Shown here: piece by piece, positions 18,558-26,235 of the stretch
Position numbering within the stretch: the first letter of the stretch is position 1
Layout of the letters: each line of letters starts with the position of its first letter
Assembly: GCA_003228685.1 (NCBI GenBank)
Contig: QIFC01000107.1
Coordinates: 1 to 44,068 of the forward strand
Reading direction: 5' to 3'
DNA length: 44,068 nt
Source: Chloroflexota bacterium
GTDB lineage: Bacteria; Chloroflexota; Dehalococcoidia; DSTF01; RBG-16-68-14
Program-made: the position numbers and the translations under genes
The notes under the pieces: generated by a model
What the model saw: only the letters and a program-made list of their open reading frames with translations
Told to the model about the DNA's origin: nothing
Databases searched by the model: none

Positions 18558-19172
18558 TTATGCCGGCCGAGCGCCTCTCGCTATATCAATCGGCACCACG
18601 TTGCCTGCGGCCATCGCTAGGAACATGTGGTGGAATCTTGTGTCGCCGGTTAGTTCAGGATGAAAGACCGTGGCGAGCATGTGGCCCTGCTTGGCGGCGA
18701 CGACGGTCCCGTCATCGAGATGAGCCAGCACATCCGCATTCGGGCCGACGCTCGAGATCACGGGCGCTCGAATGAAGACGCAATGGTACGCCTTCCCGCC
18801 GAACGATGGCACGGACAAGTCGGCTTCGAAGCTATCGACCTGGCGGCCGAAGGCATTGCGCTCGATCGTAATGTCCATGAGTTGCAGGCCCTCGCGGTCA
18901 AGGTCGCCGGGGTCGTTCGCAAGCAAGATAGCGCCGGCGCAGGTGCCCCAGACGGCCATGCCATTGTGGACGTGGGTACGGATCGGCTCGATCAACTCCC
19001 ACCGATGGAGCAAGCGCGCGATGGTCGTGCTCTCACCGCCTGGGATGATCAGGCCGTCGAGGCCGGTGAGGTCGTCTGGCAGGCGTACGGCAACCGCGTC
19101 CGCGCCGAGTTGGGTGAGGATGGCCAAGTGCTCCGCGAAATCGCCCTGCAGGGCGAGGACGCCGATCTTCAT
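18558..19172 (-). CDS. pdxT: Glutaminase subunit of PLP synthase
   Basis: 204 residues, a class I glutamine amidotransferase of the PdxT type. It starts MKIGVLALQGDFAEH and has IPGGESTT, the nucleophile cysteine in VWGTCAGAILLA, and the His/Glu pair in VFHPELTGD. It hydrolyses glutamine and channels ammonia to PdxS. The gap to the pdxS stop is 6 bp, so the two subunits are made together. Confidence 0.97.
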   Translation of the reverse strand: MKIGVLALQGDFAEHLAILTQLGADAVAVRLPDDLTGLDGLIIPGGESTTIARLLHRWELIEPIRTHVHNGMAVWGTCAGAILLANDPGDLDREGLQLMDITIERNAFGRQVDSFEADLSVPSFGGKAYHCVFIRAPVISSVGPNADVLAHLDDGTVVAAKQGHMLATVFHPELTGDTRFHHMFLAMAAGNVVPIDIARGARPA

Positions 19173-19178
19173 ACGTGG

Positions 19179-20096
19179 CTACCAGCCCCGCTTGGCCAGC
19201 AGCTCTTCCTCCGGTATCTGGCTCAGCTCAAGTCCGCGCATCGCCTCGCCCAGTCCCTTCGAGACGTCAGCGAGGATTTGCGGGTCCTCAAAATGCGTGA
19301 CGGATTGAACGATCGCGTGGGCCATCCTGGCCGGGTCGCTCGACTTGAAGATGCCGGACCCGACGAAGACGCCATCGGCGCCGAGCTGCATCATCAGGGC
19401 GGCGTCGGCCGGCGTGGCGACGCCGCCCGCGGCAAAGTTGACCACCGGCAGGCGTCCCAGCGTTCGCGTCTCGCGAACCAGTTCGTACGGGGCTCCCAGC
19501 TCCTTCGCTTCAGTCATCAACTGCTCTTCCGGCATCGCCTGCAGCTTGCGGATGCCGTCCCACACGCTCCGCATGTGGCGAACGGCTTCGACGATGTTGC
19601 CCGTGCCCGCTTCGCCTTTCGTGCGGATCATCGCCGCGCCTTCGCCGATGCGCCGCAGCGCCTCGCCCAGGTCGCGGCAGCCGCAGACGAACGGCACACT
19701 GAAGTCGCGCTTGTTTACATGGTGGCGCTCGTCCGCCGGCGTGAGCACCTCAGACTCATCGATGTAGTCGACCCCCAGCGCCTGGAGGACCTGTGACTCC
19801 ACGAAGTGGCCGATGCGGCACTTTGCCATGACGGGGATCGTCACCGTGTCGATGATGCGCGTGATAATGTCGGGGTCCGACATGCGTGCGACGCCGCCGT
19901 CGGAACGGATATCGGCGGGCACCCGCTCCAGCGCCATAACGGCGCAGGCGCCCGCTTCTTGGGCGATCTTCGCCTGTTCGGGCGTAACGACATCCATGAT
20001 CACGCCGCCCTTGAGCATCTGCGCCAGGCCGCTCTTTACCTGCCAGGTCCCGGTCTCACCGGCCTTGGAAGTGCCGTTCCCGTCCTGCGATGACAT
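19179..20096 (-). CDS. pdxS: Pyridoxal 5'-phosphate synthase subunit PdxS
   Basis: 305 residues. Conserved blocks include [38 protein letters not shown] (active-site lysine), [13 protein letters not shown], and [12 protein letters not shown] with the second lysine. It builds PLP from ribose 5-phosphate, glyceraldehyde 3-phosphate and ammonia in the DXP-independent pathway. The first ~12 residues ([12 protein letters not shown]) are a non-conserved extension. AGGAG lies before the ATG. It is first in a six-gene operon. Confidence 0.97.
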   Translation of the reverse strand: MSSQDGNGTSKAGETGTWQVKSGLAQMLKGGVIMDVVTPEQAKIAQEAGACAVMALERVPADIRSDGGVARMSDPDIITRIIDTVTIPVMAKCRIGHFVESQVLQALGVDYIDESEVLTPADERHHVNKRDFSVPFVCGCRDLGEALRRIGEGAAMIRTKGEAGTGNIVEAVRHMRSVWDGIRKLQAMPEEQLMTEAKELGAPYELVRETRTLGRLPVVNFAAGGVATPADAALMMQLGADGVFVGSGIFKSSDPARMAHAIVQSVTHFEDPQILADVSKGLGEAMRGLELSQIPEEELLAKRGW

Positions 20097-20139
20097 CGCG
20101 AACTCCTATCGATTTGGTGGTGTTGTGTGTGTCATGTAT

Positions 20140-20168
20140 ATTCTATCTCCCGTTGGGTAGGCCTACAA
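20140..20168 (-). promoter_or_regulatory. Predicted promoter of the pdxS operon
   Basis: TTGTAG (20168-20163), a 17-base spacer and TAGAAT (20145-20140) on the minus strand, about 44 bases before the pdxS ATG. Predicted by eye. Confidence 0.4.
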
Positions 20169-20187
20169 GGAATCTAGAGAGTAAATC

Positions 20188-20217
20188 TTGCTCGTCCTAG
20201 ATGGGCGCGTCTATAAT
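20188..20217 (+). promoter_or_regulatory. Predicted promoter of the stress-protein/TrkA operon
   Basis: TTGCTC (20188-20193), an 18-base spacer and a perfect TATAAT (20212-20217), divergent from the pdxS promoter. It leaves a leader of about 40 bases before the TTG start at 20266. Confidence 0.6.
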
Positions 20218-20265
20218 GCGCTTGCTGCCCGCTGGGCTGTTTGACGTATTTGTTAGAGGTCCATA

Positions 20266-20715
20266 TTGGCCCCATCGGAATCAACGGAACATCTTCGAAC
20301 AATTCTAGTACCCGTGGACGGCTCTCATTCGAGCATGCAGGCGGTCGCGCTCGCTTGCGACATCGCTCGCAAGAACAAGGGGAACGTCTTCGTCGTTCAC
20401 GTCATCGAGGTGGACCGAAAATTACCGCTCACGGCCGAGATCGAATCGGCTGAACAAGCAGGCGATGAGATCCTTGCCCGCGCCGAGCAAGTGTCGCGCG
20501 AGCAGGGCTTCAGCGTCGAGGGTGCTATCCTGCATGCGAGGGAGGCGAGCCCCGCGATCGTCGATGAAGCGATCGAGCGCGGCGTCGATCTGATTATCAT
20601 GGGGACCGACTACACACAGCCATTCGGGGAGTTCCAGTTAGGGAGCGTCGTGCAGTACGTGCTCAAGAGCGCCCCCTGCGAAGTTTGGCTCTGTCGCCAT
20701 CAGGTGGAGGAGTGA
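20266..20715 (+). CDS. Universal stress protein (UspA family)
   Basis: 149 residues from a TTG at 20266, preceded by AGAGGT at a good distance. The fold is typical: ILVPVDGSHSSMQAVALACD at the start and VDLIIMGTDYTQPFGEF, then LGSVVQYVLKSAPCEVWLC at the end. The ATP-loop pattern GxxGx9G(S/T) is only partly kept (GTDY in place of GxxG), so nucleotide binding may differ. It is followed 1 bp later by a TrkA-type gene, suggesting a role in K+ or membrane-potential stress; that link is inferred from context. Confidence 0.85.
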   Translation: MAPSESTEHLRTILVPVDGSHSSMQAVALACDIARKNKGNVFVVHVIEVDRKLPLTAEIESAEQAGDEILARAEQVSREQGFSVEGAILHAREASPAIVDEAIERGVDLIIMGTDYTQPFGEFQLGSVVQYVLKSAPCEVWLCRHQVEE

Positions 20716-20716
20716 C

Positions 20717-21118
20717 ATGAAGGTCGTCATTATGGGGTGTGGCCGAGTTGGCGGGGCGCTCGCGACCAGGCTGGACGCAGAGAACCACGAGGTCACGATT
20801 CTCGACCTGAACGAATATCAGTTCCAGCGCTTTCTCCCGGAATCGTTCGGCGGCCGCAAGATCACCGGCAACGCCGTCGACCAGGACGTTCTGCGTCGCG
20901 CTGGAATCGAGGAGGCCGATGCGTTCGTGGCCCTGACCCAAGGCGACAACAGGAACGCCATGGCGAGTCAGGTAGCGAAGCACATCTTCAACGTCCCGCG
21001 CGTCGTCTGCCGGCTCTATGACCCGATTCGCGAGGAGATGTACAACGAACTCGGCCTGCGGACGATCTCGCCGACCAGGGTCGGCACGAAGATGGTCTGG
21101 GAAGAGTTGGGCGTTTAG
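20717..21118 (+). CDS. TrkA-type RCK N-domain protein (no C-domain)
   Basis: 133 residues consisting of one Rossmann RCK_N domain. The NAD-binding loop is MGCGRVGGALA, the acidic residue ending strand 2 is in VTILDLNEYQ, and GNAVDQDVLRRAGIEEADAF follows. There is no RCK_C ligand domain. RCK proteins form rings on the cytoplasmic face of Trk/Ktr K+ channels and gate them by NAD(H)/ATP. Its stop directly abuts the next TrkA-type gene, so the two probably form a hetero-ring. The membrane subunit (TrkH/KtrB) is not in the window. Confidence 0.85.
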   Translation: MKVVIMGCGRVGGALATRLDAENHEVTILDLNEYQFQRFLPESFGGRKITGNAVDQDVLRRAGIEEADAFVALTQGDNRNAMASQVAKHIFNVPRVVCRLYDPIREEMYNELGLRTISPTRVGTKMVWEELGV

Positions 21119-21784
21119 ATGTACATCGTCATCGTCGGTGGTGGGAAGGTCGGATTCTACCTGGCGAAGGAGCTGGTCGAGGCGGGCCATGAGGCGCTCG
21201 TGATCGAACGGGACGCCGCCAAGGCTGCCGAGATCGCCGAAACGCTGGGCGAGATCGCGATGCGAGGGGACGGTTGCGAGGCCGCGACTCAGGAGCGAGC
21301 GGGGAGCGGACGAGCCGATCTCTTCATCGCCGTGACTGGGGATGACGAAGACAACCTCGTCGCCTGCCAAGTCGCTCGGCACAAATTCAACGTGAAGCGC
21401 GTCGTCGCACGGATCAACAATCCGAAGAACGAGGTGATCTTCCGCAAGCTGGGGATCGATGTCACGGTGAGCGCGACGTCAGTGATCCTGTCGCAGATAG
21501 AGCAGGAGCTTCCCGAGCACCCGCTGATTCCGCTGCTACAACTACGCAGCGGCTTCGAGATCGTCGAAGTGAAGATCCCGGATGGCGCCGGTAGTCTCGA
21601 CGCGAAGCTGGGCGATATCGTTCTCCCGGACCAGTCCATGATCTGGGGCATCGTTGATACAGAAGGCAACCCGCAGGTTCCCACGCCGGACACCCACCTG
21701 CGCGCCGGAGACGAAGTTGTGGCGGTAACGTTACTTGAGAGCCAAGAGGCGCTGAGGGCCGCTCTGACCGGGCCTTCGCGCTAG
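21119..21784 (+). CDS. trkA: TrkA-type K+ transport regulator with RCK_N and RCK_C
   Basis: 221 residues, starting with an ATG immediately after the stop of the previous gene. RCK_N has VGGGKVGFYLAKELVEAGHE and VTGDDEDNLVACQVARHKFN. RCK_C occupies ~140-215 (FEIVEVKIPDGAGSLDAKLG, then LRAGDEVVAVT). It binds NAD(H) and regulates a Trk/Ktr potassium transporter. Together with the RCK_N-only neighbour it resembles the split arrangement of paired TrkA subunits. Gene symbol given by family; exact orthology is uncertain. Confidence 0.85.
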   Translation: MYIVIVGGGKVGFYLAKELVEAGHEALVIERDAAKAAEIAETLGEIAMRGDGCEAATQERAGSGRADLFIAVTGDDEDNLVACQVARHKFNVKRVVARINNPKNEVIFRKLGIDVTVSATSVILSQIEQELPEHPLIPLLQLRSGFEIVEVKIPDGAGSLDAKLGDIVLPDQSMIWGIVDTEGNPQVPTPDTHLRAGDEVVAVTLLESQEALRAALTGPSR

Positions 21785-21795
21785 AGACCGGGCGA

Positions 21796-22629
21796 ATGCC
21801 ACGTCTAGCCTACCTGGGCCCGGCCGGAACGTTCACCGAGCAGGCTGCCGCTGAGCACAACCCAACCGCGGAACTGATCCCGTTTGCGAGCGAGCACGCT
21901 GTCGCGAACGCCGTCGAAGACAGCAAGGCGGATCAGGGCGTCCTACCGGTTGAAAATAGCCTCGACGGTTCCGTGACGGGCACGCTGGATGTGCTCGTCC
22001 ACGACTCCGAATTGCTCATCTGTGGCGAGGTGGTGCTATCTGTCGAGCTGTGCCTGATCGTCCGCCCCGGCATGAAGCAGGAGGACGTCAGCGTGGTTTA
22101 CTCGAAGCCGATCGCGTTGAACCAGTGCCGCAAATTTCTGGAGCGGCACTATCCGAAGGCCCGCCAGGCGTCGCTGATGTCGACGACCGCGGCGGTCCAG
22201 AAGATCATGGATGAGGCTGGCGCGGCGGCGATCGGGGCGGAACGCGCGGCGGATCAGTATGGCGCGGAAGTGCTCACGCGCGGTGTTCAGGACTCGCCCC
22301 ACAACAAGACGCGGTTCGTTGTGCTCAGCGAGGCCGATTGCGAGGCCACCGGGCGCGACAAGACGTCGATCGCGTTCGCTGTATCACATGACCGCGCGGG
22401 CACGCTTGTGGAGGTGCTCCATGAATTCTCCGATCGCTCGATCAATCTGACCAAGATCGAATCGCGGCCGTCGCGCGAAGAGCTGGGCGTCTACATCTTC
22501 CTGATCGACATGGAGGGGCACCGCACGGACGAGGTTGTGGCTGAGGCGCTGGCCGCCGTCGAGAGCAAGGCTTCCTTCTACCGCGTGCTTGGCTCGTATC
22601 CACGCTACGACGATGCCCGAGATTCCTGA
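21796..22629 (+). CDS. pheA: Prephenate dehydratase
   Basis: 277 residues, monofunctional (no chorismate mutase domain). The start is AYLGPAGTFTEQAA. The catalytic TRF motif is in HNKTRFVVLSEAD. A C-terminal ACT domain carries LTKIESRPSREELGVYIFLI, where ESRP is the phenylalanine-binding motif, so feedback inhibition by Phe is expected. It converts prephenate to phenylpyruvate. The gene is 11 bp after trkA, and its last 17 bp overlap mutM. Confidence 0.95.
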   Translation: MPRLAYLGPAGTFTEQAAAEHNPTAELIPFASEHAVANAVEDSKADQGVLPVENSLDGSVTGTLDVLVHDSELLICGEVVLSVELCLIVRPGMKQEDVSVVYSKPIALNQCRKFLERHYPKARQASLMSTTAAVQKIMDEAGAAAIGAERAADQYGAEVLTRGVQDSPHNKTRFVVLSEADCEATGRDKTSIAFAVSHDRAGTLVEVLHEFSDRSINLTKIESRPSREELGVYIFLIDMEGHRTDEVVAEALAAVESKASFYRVLGSYPRYDDARDS

Positions 22630-23422
22630 CCTGGAAGCCATCCGAGGCTATCTTAACGAGCGTCTGCCCGGCGAGACGATAACGAAGGCTGAGTGTCTGA
22701 TCCCTATCGTCTTTCGCGTTACGAAGGGCGAGTTCGTCGAGAAGCTGGAGGGCGCGACATTCGGGCAGACGACACGGCGCGGGAAGTTCCTGCTCTTTGG
22801 CTTTGAAGGCGGCGACGTGCTGGTGATCAACGCGATGCTCGCCGGGAGGTTCCAATACGTAGAACCTAGCGCAAAGCGTCGCGCCAGCACGTGCATGGCG
22901 CTCGGACTGAGCAACGGCCAAGAGTTGCGCTACCACGACGACCGGCGGATGGGTAAGATCTATCTCGTCTCAGAGGACCGGCTGCTCGACGTGCCGCAAT
23001 TCGCCGAGATGGGTCCGGATGCCCTGGACGTCTCACGCGAGGAGTTTCTGGAGCGCATCGGGAAGTATCGCGGGCAGATCAAGAACATCCTGATCAACCA
23101 CAAGTTCCTCGCTGGCATTGGCAACGCCTACTCGGACGAGATCCTCTTCGCGGCGCGGCTACATCCGTACCGCAAGCGCTCGACGATGAACGACGAAGAC
23201 ATCGAGCGCCTGCACGCTTCTATCACGAAGGTGTTCGACTGGGCGACGCCGATCGTCGCGGCTCAGATGCGGGGCGACTTGAACTACAAAGAGCGGCGCG
23301 ACTTCCTCAAGATCCACCGCAAGGGTGGCGAACCGTGCCCCGTCTGCGGCACGCGCATCTCAGAGATCACGGCCGGCCAGAGGATCACGAACTTCTGCAG
23401 GAACTGCCAGCCGGAGTCGTGA
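22613..23422 (+). CDS. mutM: Formamidopyrimidine/8-oxoguanine DNA glycosylase (Fpg/Nei family)
   Basis: 269 residues from ATG 22613, beginning MPEIPDLEAIRGYLN. The N-terminal Pro-Glu needed for catalysis is present once Met is removed. Also visible are the helix-two-turn-helix region (LINHKFLAGIGNAYSDEILF) and the C-terminal zinc finger CPVCGTRI...CRNC. It excises oxidised purines and nicks the abasic site. PEIPDLE instead of PELPEVE places it in a less typical branch, so Fpg versus Nei specificity is uncertain. The start overlaps the end of pheA by 17 bp. Confidence 0.9.
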   Translation: MPEIPDLEAIRGYLNERLPGETITKAECLIPIVFRVTKGEFVEKLEGATFGQTTRRGKFLLFGFEGGDVLVINAMLAGRFQYVEPSAKRRASTCMALGLSNGQELRYHDDRRMGKIYLVSEDRLLDVPQFAEMGPDALDVSREEFLERIGKYRGQIKNILINHKFLAGIGNAYSDEILFAARLHPYRKRSTMNDEDIERLHASITKVFDWATPIVAAQMRGDLNYKERRDFLKIHRKGGEPCPVCGTRISEITAGQRITNFCRNCQPES

Positions 23423-23441
23423 CGTAGCCGAGGGCATGAAC

Positions 23442-23481
23442 GAGTAGCCGGAGGCTACTCGATACCTGACCGCAGGTCAGG
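23442..23481. terminator. Twin hairpins between mutM and the HNH gene
   Basis: Two perfect hairpins lie side by side: GAGTAGCC-GGA-GGCTACTC (23442-23460) and CCTGACC-GCA-GGTCAGG (23465-23481). They sit at the convergent junction, and the second reaches into the HNH stop codon. Neither has a T-run. Confidence 0.5.
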
Positions 23482-24016
23482 AGTAGCCTGCGTCTTCCCA
23501 GCCCGGGAGGAACTTCCGCCAGTTCTCGCGTCCGTCCAGATAGCGATGGACGACGTAGTAGCTGTTCACGCGAGGCGTGAACGGCTCCTTCAGGAGCCGC
23601 ATGCGCGCCTCTTTCGGCGTGCGTCCGGCCTTCCTGTGGTTGCACTTCTTACACGCGGACGTGAGGTTTTCCCACTCATGGCGGCCGTTGCGATGCCTGG
23701 GAATGACGTGGTCCAGCGTTAGGTCGTGCGTCTCTTTACCGCAATACTGGCATTTGTGCCCGTCGCGATTGAAGATCTCGCGTCGTGAGAGCCGCATGCG
23801 CGGACGCGGGCGCTTGATCATGTAGACCATGCGAATCACGGAGGGAAGCGGATATACGATCGTCGGCGTTCGGATCCCGCCCTCTCCGTGCTCCAGCACC
23901 TCTGCCTTGCCGCGCCCCAGCAGGACGAACGCGCGCCGCGCGTTGCAGACGTTGAGCGGCTCGTAGTTCTGATTCAGAACTAATACTGCGCTATGGACGG
24001 AGGTGCCATTGTTCAT
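23477..24016 (-). CDS. HNH endonuclease domain protein
   Basis: 179 residues. The N-terminal ~85 residues (VLVLNQNYEPLNVCNARRAF, LLGRGKAEVLEH) are the conserved lead-in of a widespread actinobacterial/Chloroflexota HNH family. The HNH motif follows: zinc pairs CQYC and CKKC surround LTLDHVIPRHRNGRHEWENL, with the catalytic DH and N. Such proteins cut or nick DNA; the physiological role of this chromosomal family is unknown. It is convergent with mutM and separated by a hairpin repeat from the accessory operon upstream. Confidence 0.85.
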   Translation of the reverse strand: MNNGTSVHSAVLVLNQNYEPLNVCNARRAFVLLGRGKAEVLEHGEGGIRTPTIVYPLPSVIRMVYMIKRPRPRMRLSRREIFNRDGHKCQYCGKETHDLTLDHVIPRHRNGRHEWENLTSACKKCNHRKAGRTPKEARMRLLKEPFTPRVNSYYVVHRYLDGRENWRKFLPGWEDAGYS

Positions 24017-24075
24017 CGCTCTTGCGCGATCTTAGCAAATCGGCGGCGGCGATGAAGAGTTGGGCAGGGGACGTA

Positions 24076-24105
24076 AGAGGCGCGCCACGTGGACGGCGCG
24101 CCTCT
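24076..24105. repeat. Long hairpin, left copy of the pair bracketing the ParB operon
   Basis: AGAGGCGCGCC (24076-24086) pairs with GGCGCGCCTCT (24095-24105) around an 8-base loop ACGTGGAC. The left arm and following CACGTG are identical to the copy at 26236-26267. It lies directly after the stop of the 24122-24574 gene, so it may act as that operon's terminator; the run TTACGT follows on the minus strand. Confidence 0.7.
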
Positions 24106-24121
24106 CGCTGAACGGCTCGAT

Positions 24122-24574
24122 TCATTCTCGCGGTGGCCGGCTGCGATCAGATCGCTGGCCGGTGCGCCCCCGCCGAAAGAGTTGAGCCTTCTGACTTCCA
24201 TCGCTTCTTTGGCCCTTGCCCCTCACGAGGTACCTGTCACGTTGCTCCTCTGTCCAAGATTCAAAGCCCAAGTCAGCAAGAACGCTCTTCGCTAAACGGG
24301 CTCGCGACGAGTGCTCGTTTACCCAGCCGCCTGTGTTGCTCGTCGCTCCAGCTACGGCGCGAATTACGCTCCGAATTGAGTTCACCGAGCCTGGGCTGCG
24401 CCGCAGGTCTCGGGCGAGCTCTTCGTGACGTTTTTCTGGGTTGAGAACAACTAGCTTTATTTCCTCCGCGGTCCATGGCCTTCCATATTTATCCGCGAGT
24501 TCGGGTTGGATGTCGTGGTCCGCACGCTTTCGCGGGGGACCATCCGTAACACGGAGCGACGTCCGTGGCTTCAT
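24122..24574 (-). CDS. Hypothetical protein with a Myb/SANT-like helical segment
   Basis: 150 residues, not recognised as a named family. Residues ~30-70 (GRPWTAEEIKLVVLNPEKRH, then ARDLRRSPGSVNSIRSVIRA) resemble a three-helix Myb/SANT-type or HTH fold that often binds DNA. The C-terminus is basic and rich in Arg, Gln and Ser, as expected for a nucleic-acid contact. A strong Shine-Dalgarno (GGGAGG) precedes the ATG. It is the last gene of the HTH/small protein/ParB/this operon, 12 bp after the ParB-like gene. DNA binding is an inference. Confidence 0.6.
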   Translation of the reverse strand: MKPRTSLRVTDGPPRKRADHDIQPELADKYGRPWTAEEIKLVVLNPEKRHEELARDLRRSPGSVNSIRSVIRAVAGATSNTGGWVNEHSSRARLAKSVLADLGFESWTEEQRDRYLVRGKGQRSDGSQKAQLFRRGRTGQRSDRSRPPRE

Positions 24575-24586
24575 TCTGGTGCCTCC

Positions 24587-25645
24587 CTAAAGTGCACCGG
24601 CGGTCTGGCGCAGCTTGCCCTCGGTGGCTGGCTCGGCTTCAGACGCCACGTGTTGAGAGGCTTGCTCCTCGATTTGGGCGATCAGACTCTGCACGACATC
24701 AGGCCAGCCTCGCCCCAATTGAGCCCCCCGCGTCTCGAGGCTCTTCAGGTCAACTAGGACCATCGTCGATGGTACCTCGGCTGATCTGAACGCTTCCATG
24801 GCTTCCTCTGCCGCTGAAATGAATTCGAATAGCTTCTTGCGCTTGAATTCGTCTGAATGCTGTACAGAGCTGTCCTGAACGCGTCCATCCTTTACCTGCT
24901 CACGCTCCTGGCGTTCCTTGCGCTCCGTGCGCAGTTGGCGCCGAACGCTGCGCGCTGCTGCGGGTAATTTTGATGGATCCTGCGCGAGTTCTTTGTCCTT
25001 TTGGGAGATGATTCTTTGAACTATACGGACCTGCCCTTCAGGCGCGGTTCGGCGAGCCTCGTCAGCCAGCAAGTTGATGTGGTGGCTTTGAATCTTGTCG
25101 ACGTTTTGCTCTATGAGCTCCAGCGCAGCCGGTGCGATGTCCCGGACGGGACGGACTGCCTCCTTGACGTCGTTCACGGGCAAGGCCAAGTCCTCGGCAA
25201 TGTCTTCCTCAGACATATTGAATTCGTTCATCCACTTCAGGAATCTTCGTCCTATTTCAAATCGATGCAGCGGCTCCACCTGAACGTTGCTCACAATCGT
25301 CATCATCTCCGCTGTTTTCTCAAAATCCTGAGGCGACTGTGCTTCCTCCGGGGACGCCTCCCACACGTCTGCGCGAATGGTCTTGCGTCCTAGCTTCTGA
25401 TGGGCAAGGAAGCGTCTTTCACCCGCGACCAAGGTTTGGGGGCGCCTTGCATCTGGAGTTCCACGCACGACGATTGGATGAACGAGTCCTAGCCTATCGA
25501 TGCTCCTCATAAGGTTTTCCAGGGAGATCCCACTGGTTTCATCACGCAGGTGGTACTCGTTCGTCTCGATGTCCTCCAGCGGCAATTCTTTCGTCTCGAT
25601 GTACTTCACTTTTGCAGTCCTTTCGTTGCTCGTGATTGTCGTCAC
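24587..25645 (-). CDS. ParB/Spo0J-like nuclease-fold protein
   Basis: 352 residues. An N-terminal ParB domain (~14-110) has LPLEDIETNEYHLRDE, LVHPIVVRGT and LVAGERRFLAHQKLG; the last is the GERRxxA box that binds CTP/DNA in ParB. A central helical region (EEDIAEDLALPVNDVKEAVR) resembles the HTH that recognises parS. The C-terminal third is charged and helical (QLRTERKERQEREQVKDGRV). The start listed is GTG 25645; GTG 25609, with AAGGA eight bases upstream, gives a start right at the ParB core and is equally good. No ParA is present, so this is not a standard partition pair. Confidence 0.82.
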   Translation of the reverse strand: MTTITSNERTAKVKYIETKELPLEDIETNEYHLRDETSGISLENLMRSIDRLGLVHPIVVRGTPDARRPQTLVAGERRFLAHQKLGRKTIRADVWEASPEEAQSPQDFEKTAEMMTIVSNVQVEPLHRFEIGRRFLKWMNEFNMSEEDIAEDLALPVNDVKEAVRPVRDIAPAALELIEQNVDKIQSHHINLLADEARRTAPEGQVRIVQRIISQKDKELAQDPSKLPAAARSVRRQLRTERKERQEREQVKDGRVQDSSVQHSDEFKRKKLFEFISAAEEAMEAFRSAEVPSTMVLVDLKSLETRGAQLGRGWPDVVQSLIAQIEEQASQHVASEAEPATEGKLRQTAGAL

Positions 25646-25692
25646 CTGTTATGCTAGTCCCGGGAGCCCAACCGGTAAGCTGCCTCGCGCAG

Positions 25693-25872
25693 CTAGTCCA
25701 GGTGGATCAGCTCCCACCAGACGGCCCCATGTACCGGACAAGGTGGCATGGGGTCGCCTATCGTATTGGCAATGCTAAGAAGCCGATTACGCTTCCGGTG
25801 TGTTAAACACTCGTAACGGCCTGTAGTCGGAGCTTTTTCTCCGGTCTTTACTTTCATGCCTATAAGTACCAT
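25693..25872 (-). CDS. 59-residue Cys-containing small protein
   Basis: An ORF below usual length limits: ATG at 25872, stop TAG at 25693-25695. AAGGAGG stands upstream at an ideal distance, inside the last codons of the HTH gene, so translation is coupled. The protein contains KTGEKAPTTGRYECL and IGDPMPPCPVHGAVWWELI. The pattern Cys...Pro-Cys-Pro-x-His with an N-terminal GxKxPxTGxYxC resembles YjzC-like and zinc-ribbon-type small proteins, though only two Cys and two His are available for metal. Its position between a DNA-binding protein and a ParB-like protein suggests a helper role. The function is unknown. Confidence 0.72.
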   Translation of the reverse strand: MVLIGMKVKTGEKAPTTGRYECLTHRKRNRLLSIANTIGDPMPPCPVHGAVWWELIHLD

Positions 25873-25875
25873 TCG

Positions 25876-26136
25876 TTAACCTCCTTTCTGTTGGGGCTCC
25901 CGGGACTTTGAACTATGCCTCGTGCGGATTTCTTCCACCCTCGGCAGTTGTTCCGTAAGGACGTAACGGCGTCCGTCGAAGCGAATCACCTTCACTCCAG
26001 CGTCGCTGAGCCTACCTGCGTTGATCCACATGCGCAGCGTACGCTCGTCGATTCCAATGCGCTGAGCAGCATCTCGAATTGATAGCAACGATTTCTTGAG
26101 AATTTCCTCAACCTGGTCCAGCGTTTCTACTAACAC
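25876..26136 (-). CDS. Small helix-turn-helix (excisionase/MerR-like) DNA-binding protein
   Basis: 86 residues from GTG 26136. The core LLSIRDAAQRIGIDERTLRM, then WINAGRL, is the HTH of Xis/MerR-like regulators, followed by a wing (VKVIRFDGRRYVLTE). The frame also allows TTG at 26154 (92 residues). GTG is preferred because the sequence TGGTATTAT ends six bases before it, which would make a leaderless transcript. It heads the accessory operon and probably regulates it or assists excision of the element. Its base composition is lower in GC than neighbouring genes. Confidence 0.72.
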   Translation of the reverse strand: MLVETLDQVEEILKKSLLSIRDAAQRIGIDERTLRMWINAGRLSDAGVKVIRFDGRRYVLTEQLPRVEEIRTRHSSKSREPQQKGG

Positions 26137-26142
26137 ACCGAA

Positions 26143-26151
26143 ATAATACCA
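26143..26151 (-). promoter_or_regulatory. Predicted extended -10 promoter of the accessory operon
   Basis: TGG-TATTAT on the minus strand (26151-26143) is an extended -10 element lying in an AT-rich stretch. The predicted start site coincides with the GTG at 26136. No good -35 hexamer is seen at 17 bases. Confidence 0.45.
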
Positions 26152-26235
26152 CAAAAATCGCCCGAATTATGATGTTTCTGATCCGAGGAACGGAAAAATA
26201 CAGAAAAAACTTGATCTGCTGATTGGTGTTACGCA

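Noticed and set aside
18660..19796. 378-residue plus-strand frame opposite pdxT and pdxS
   Set aside because: Antisense to both PLP synthase genes, which have all catalytic residues.
24587..25645. Standard ParAB plasmid partition locus
   Set aside because: No ParA/Walker-type ATPase, replication gene or canonical parS accompanies the ParB-like gene.
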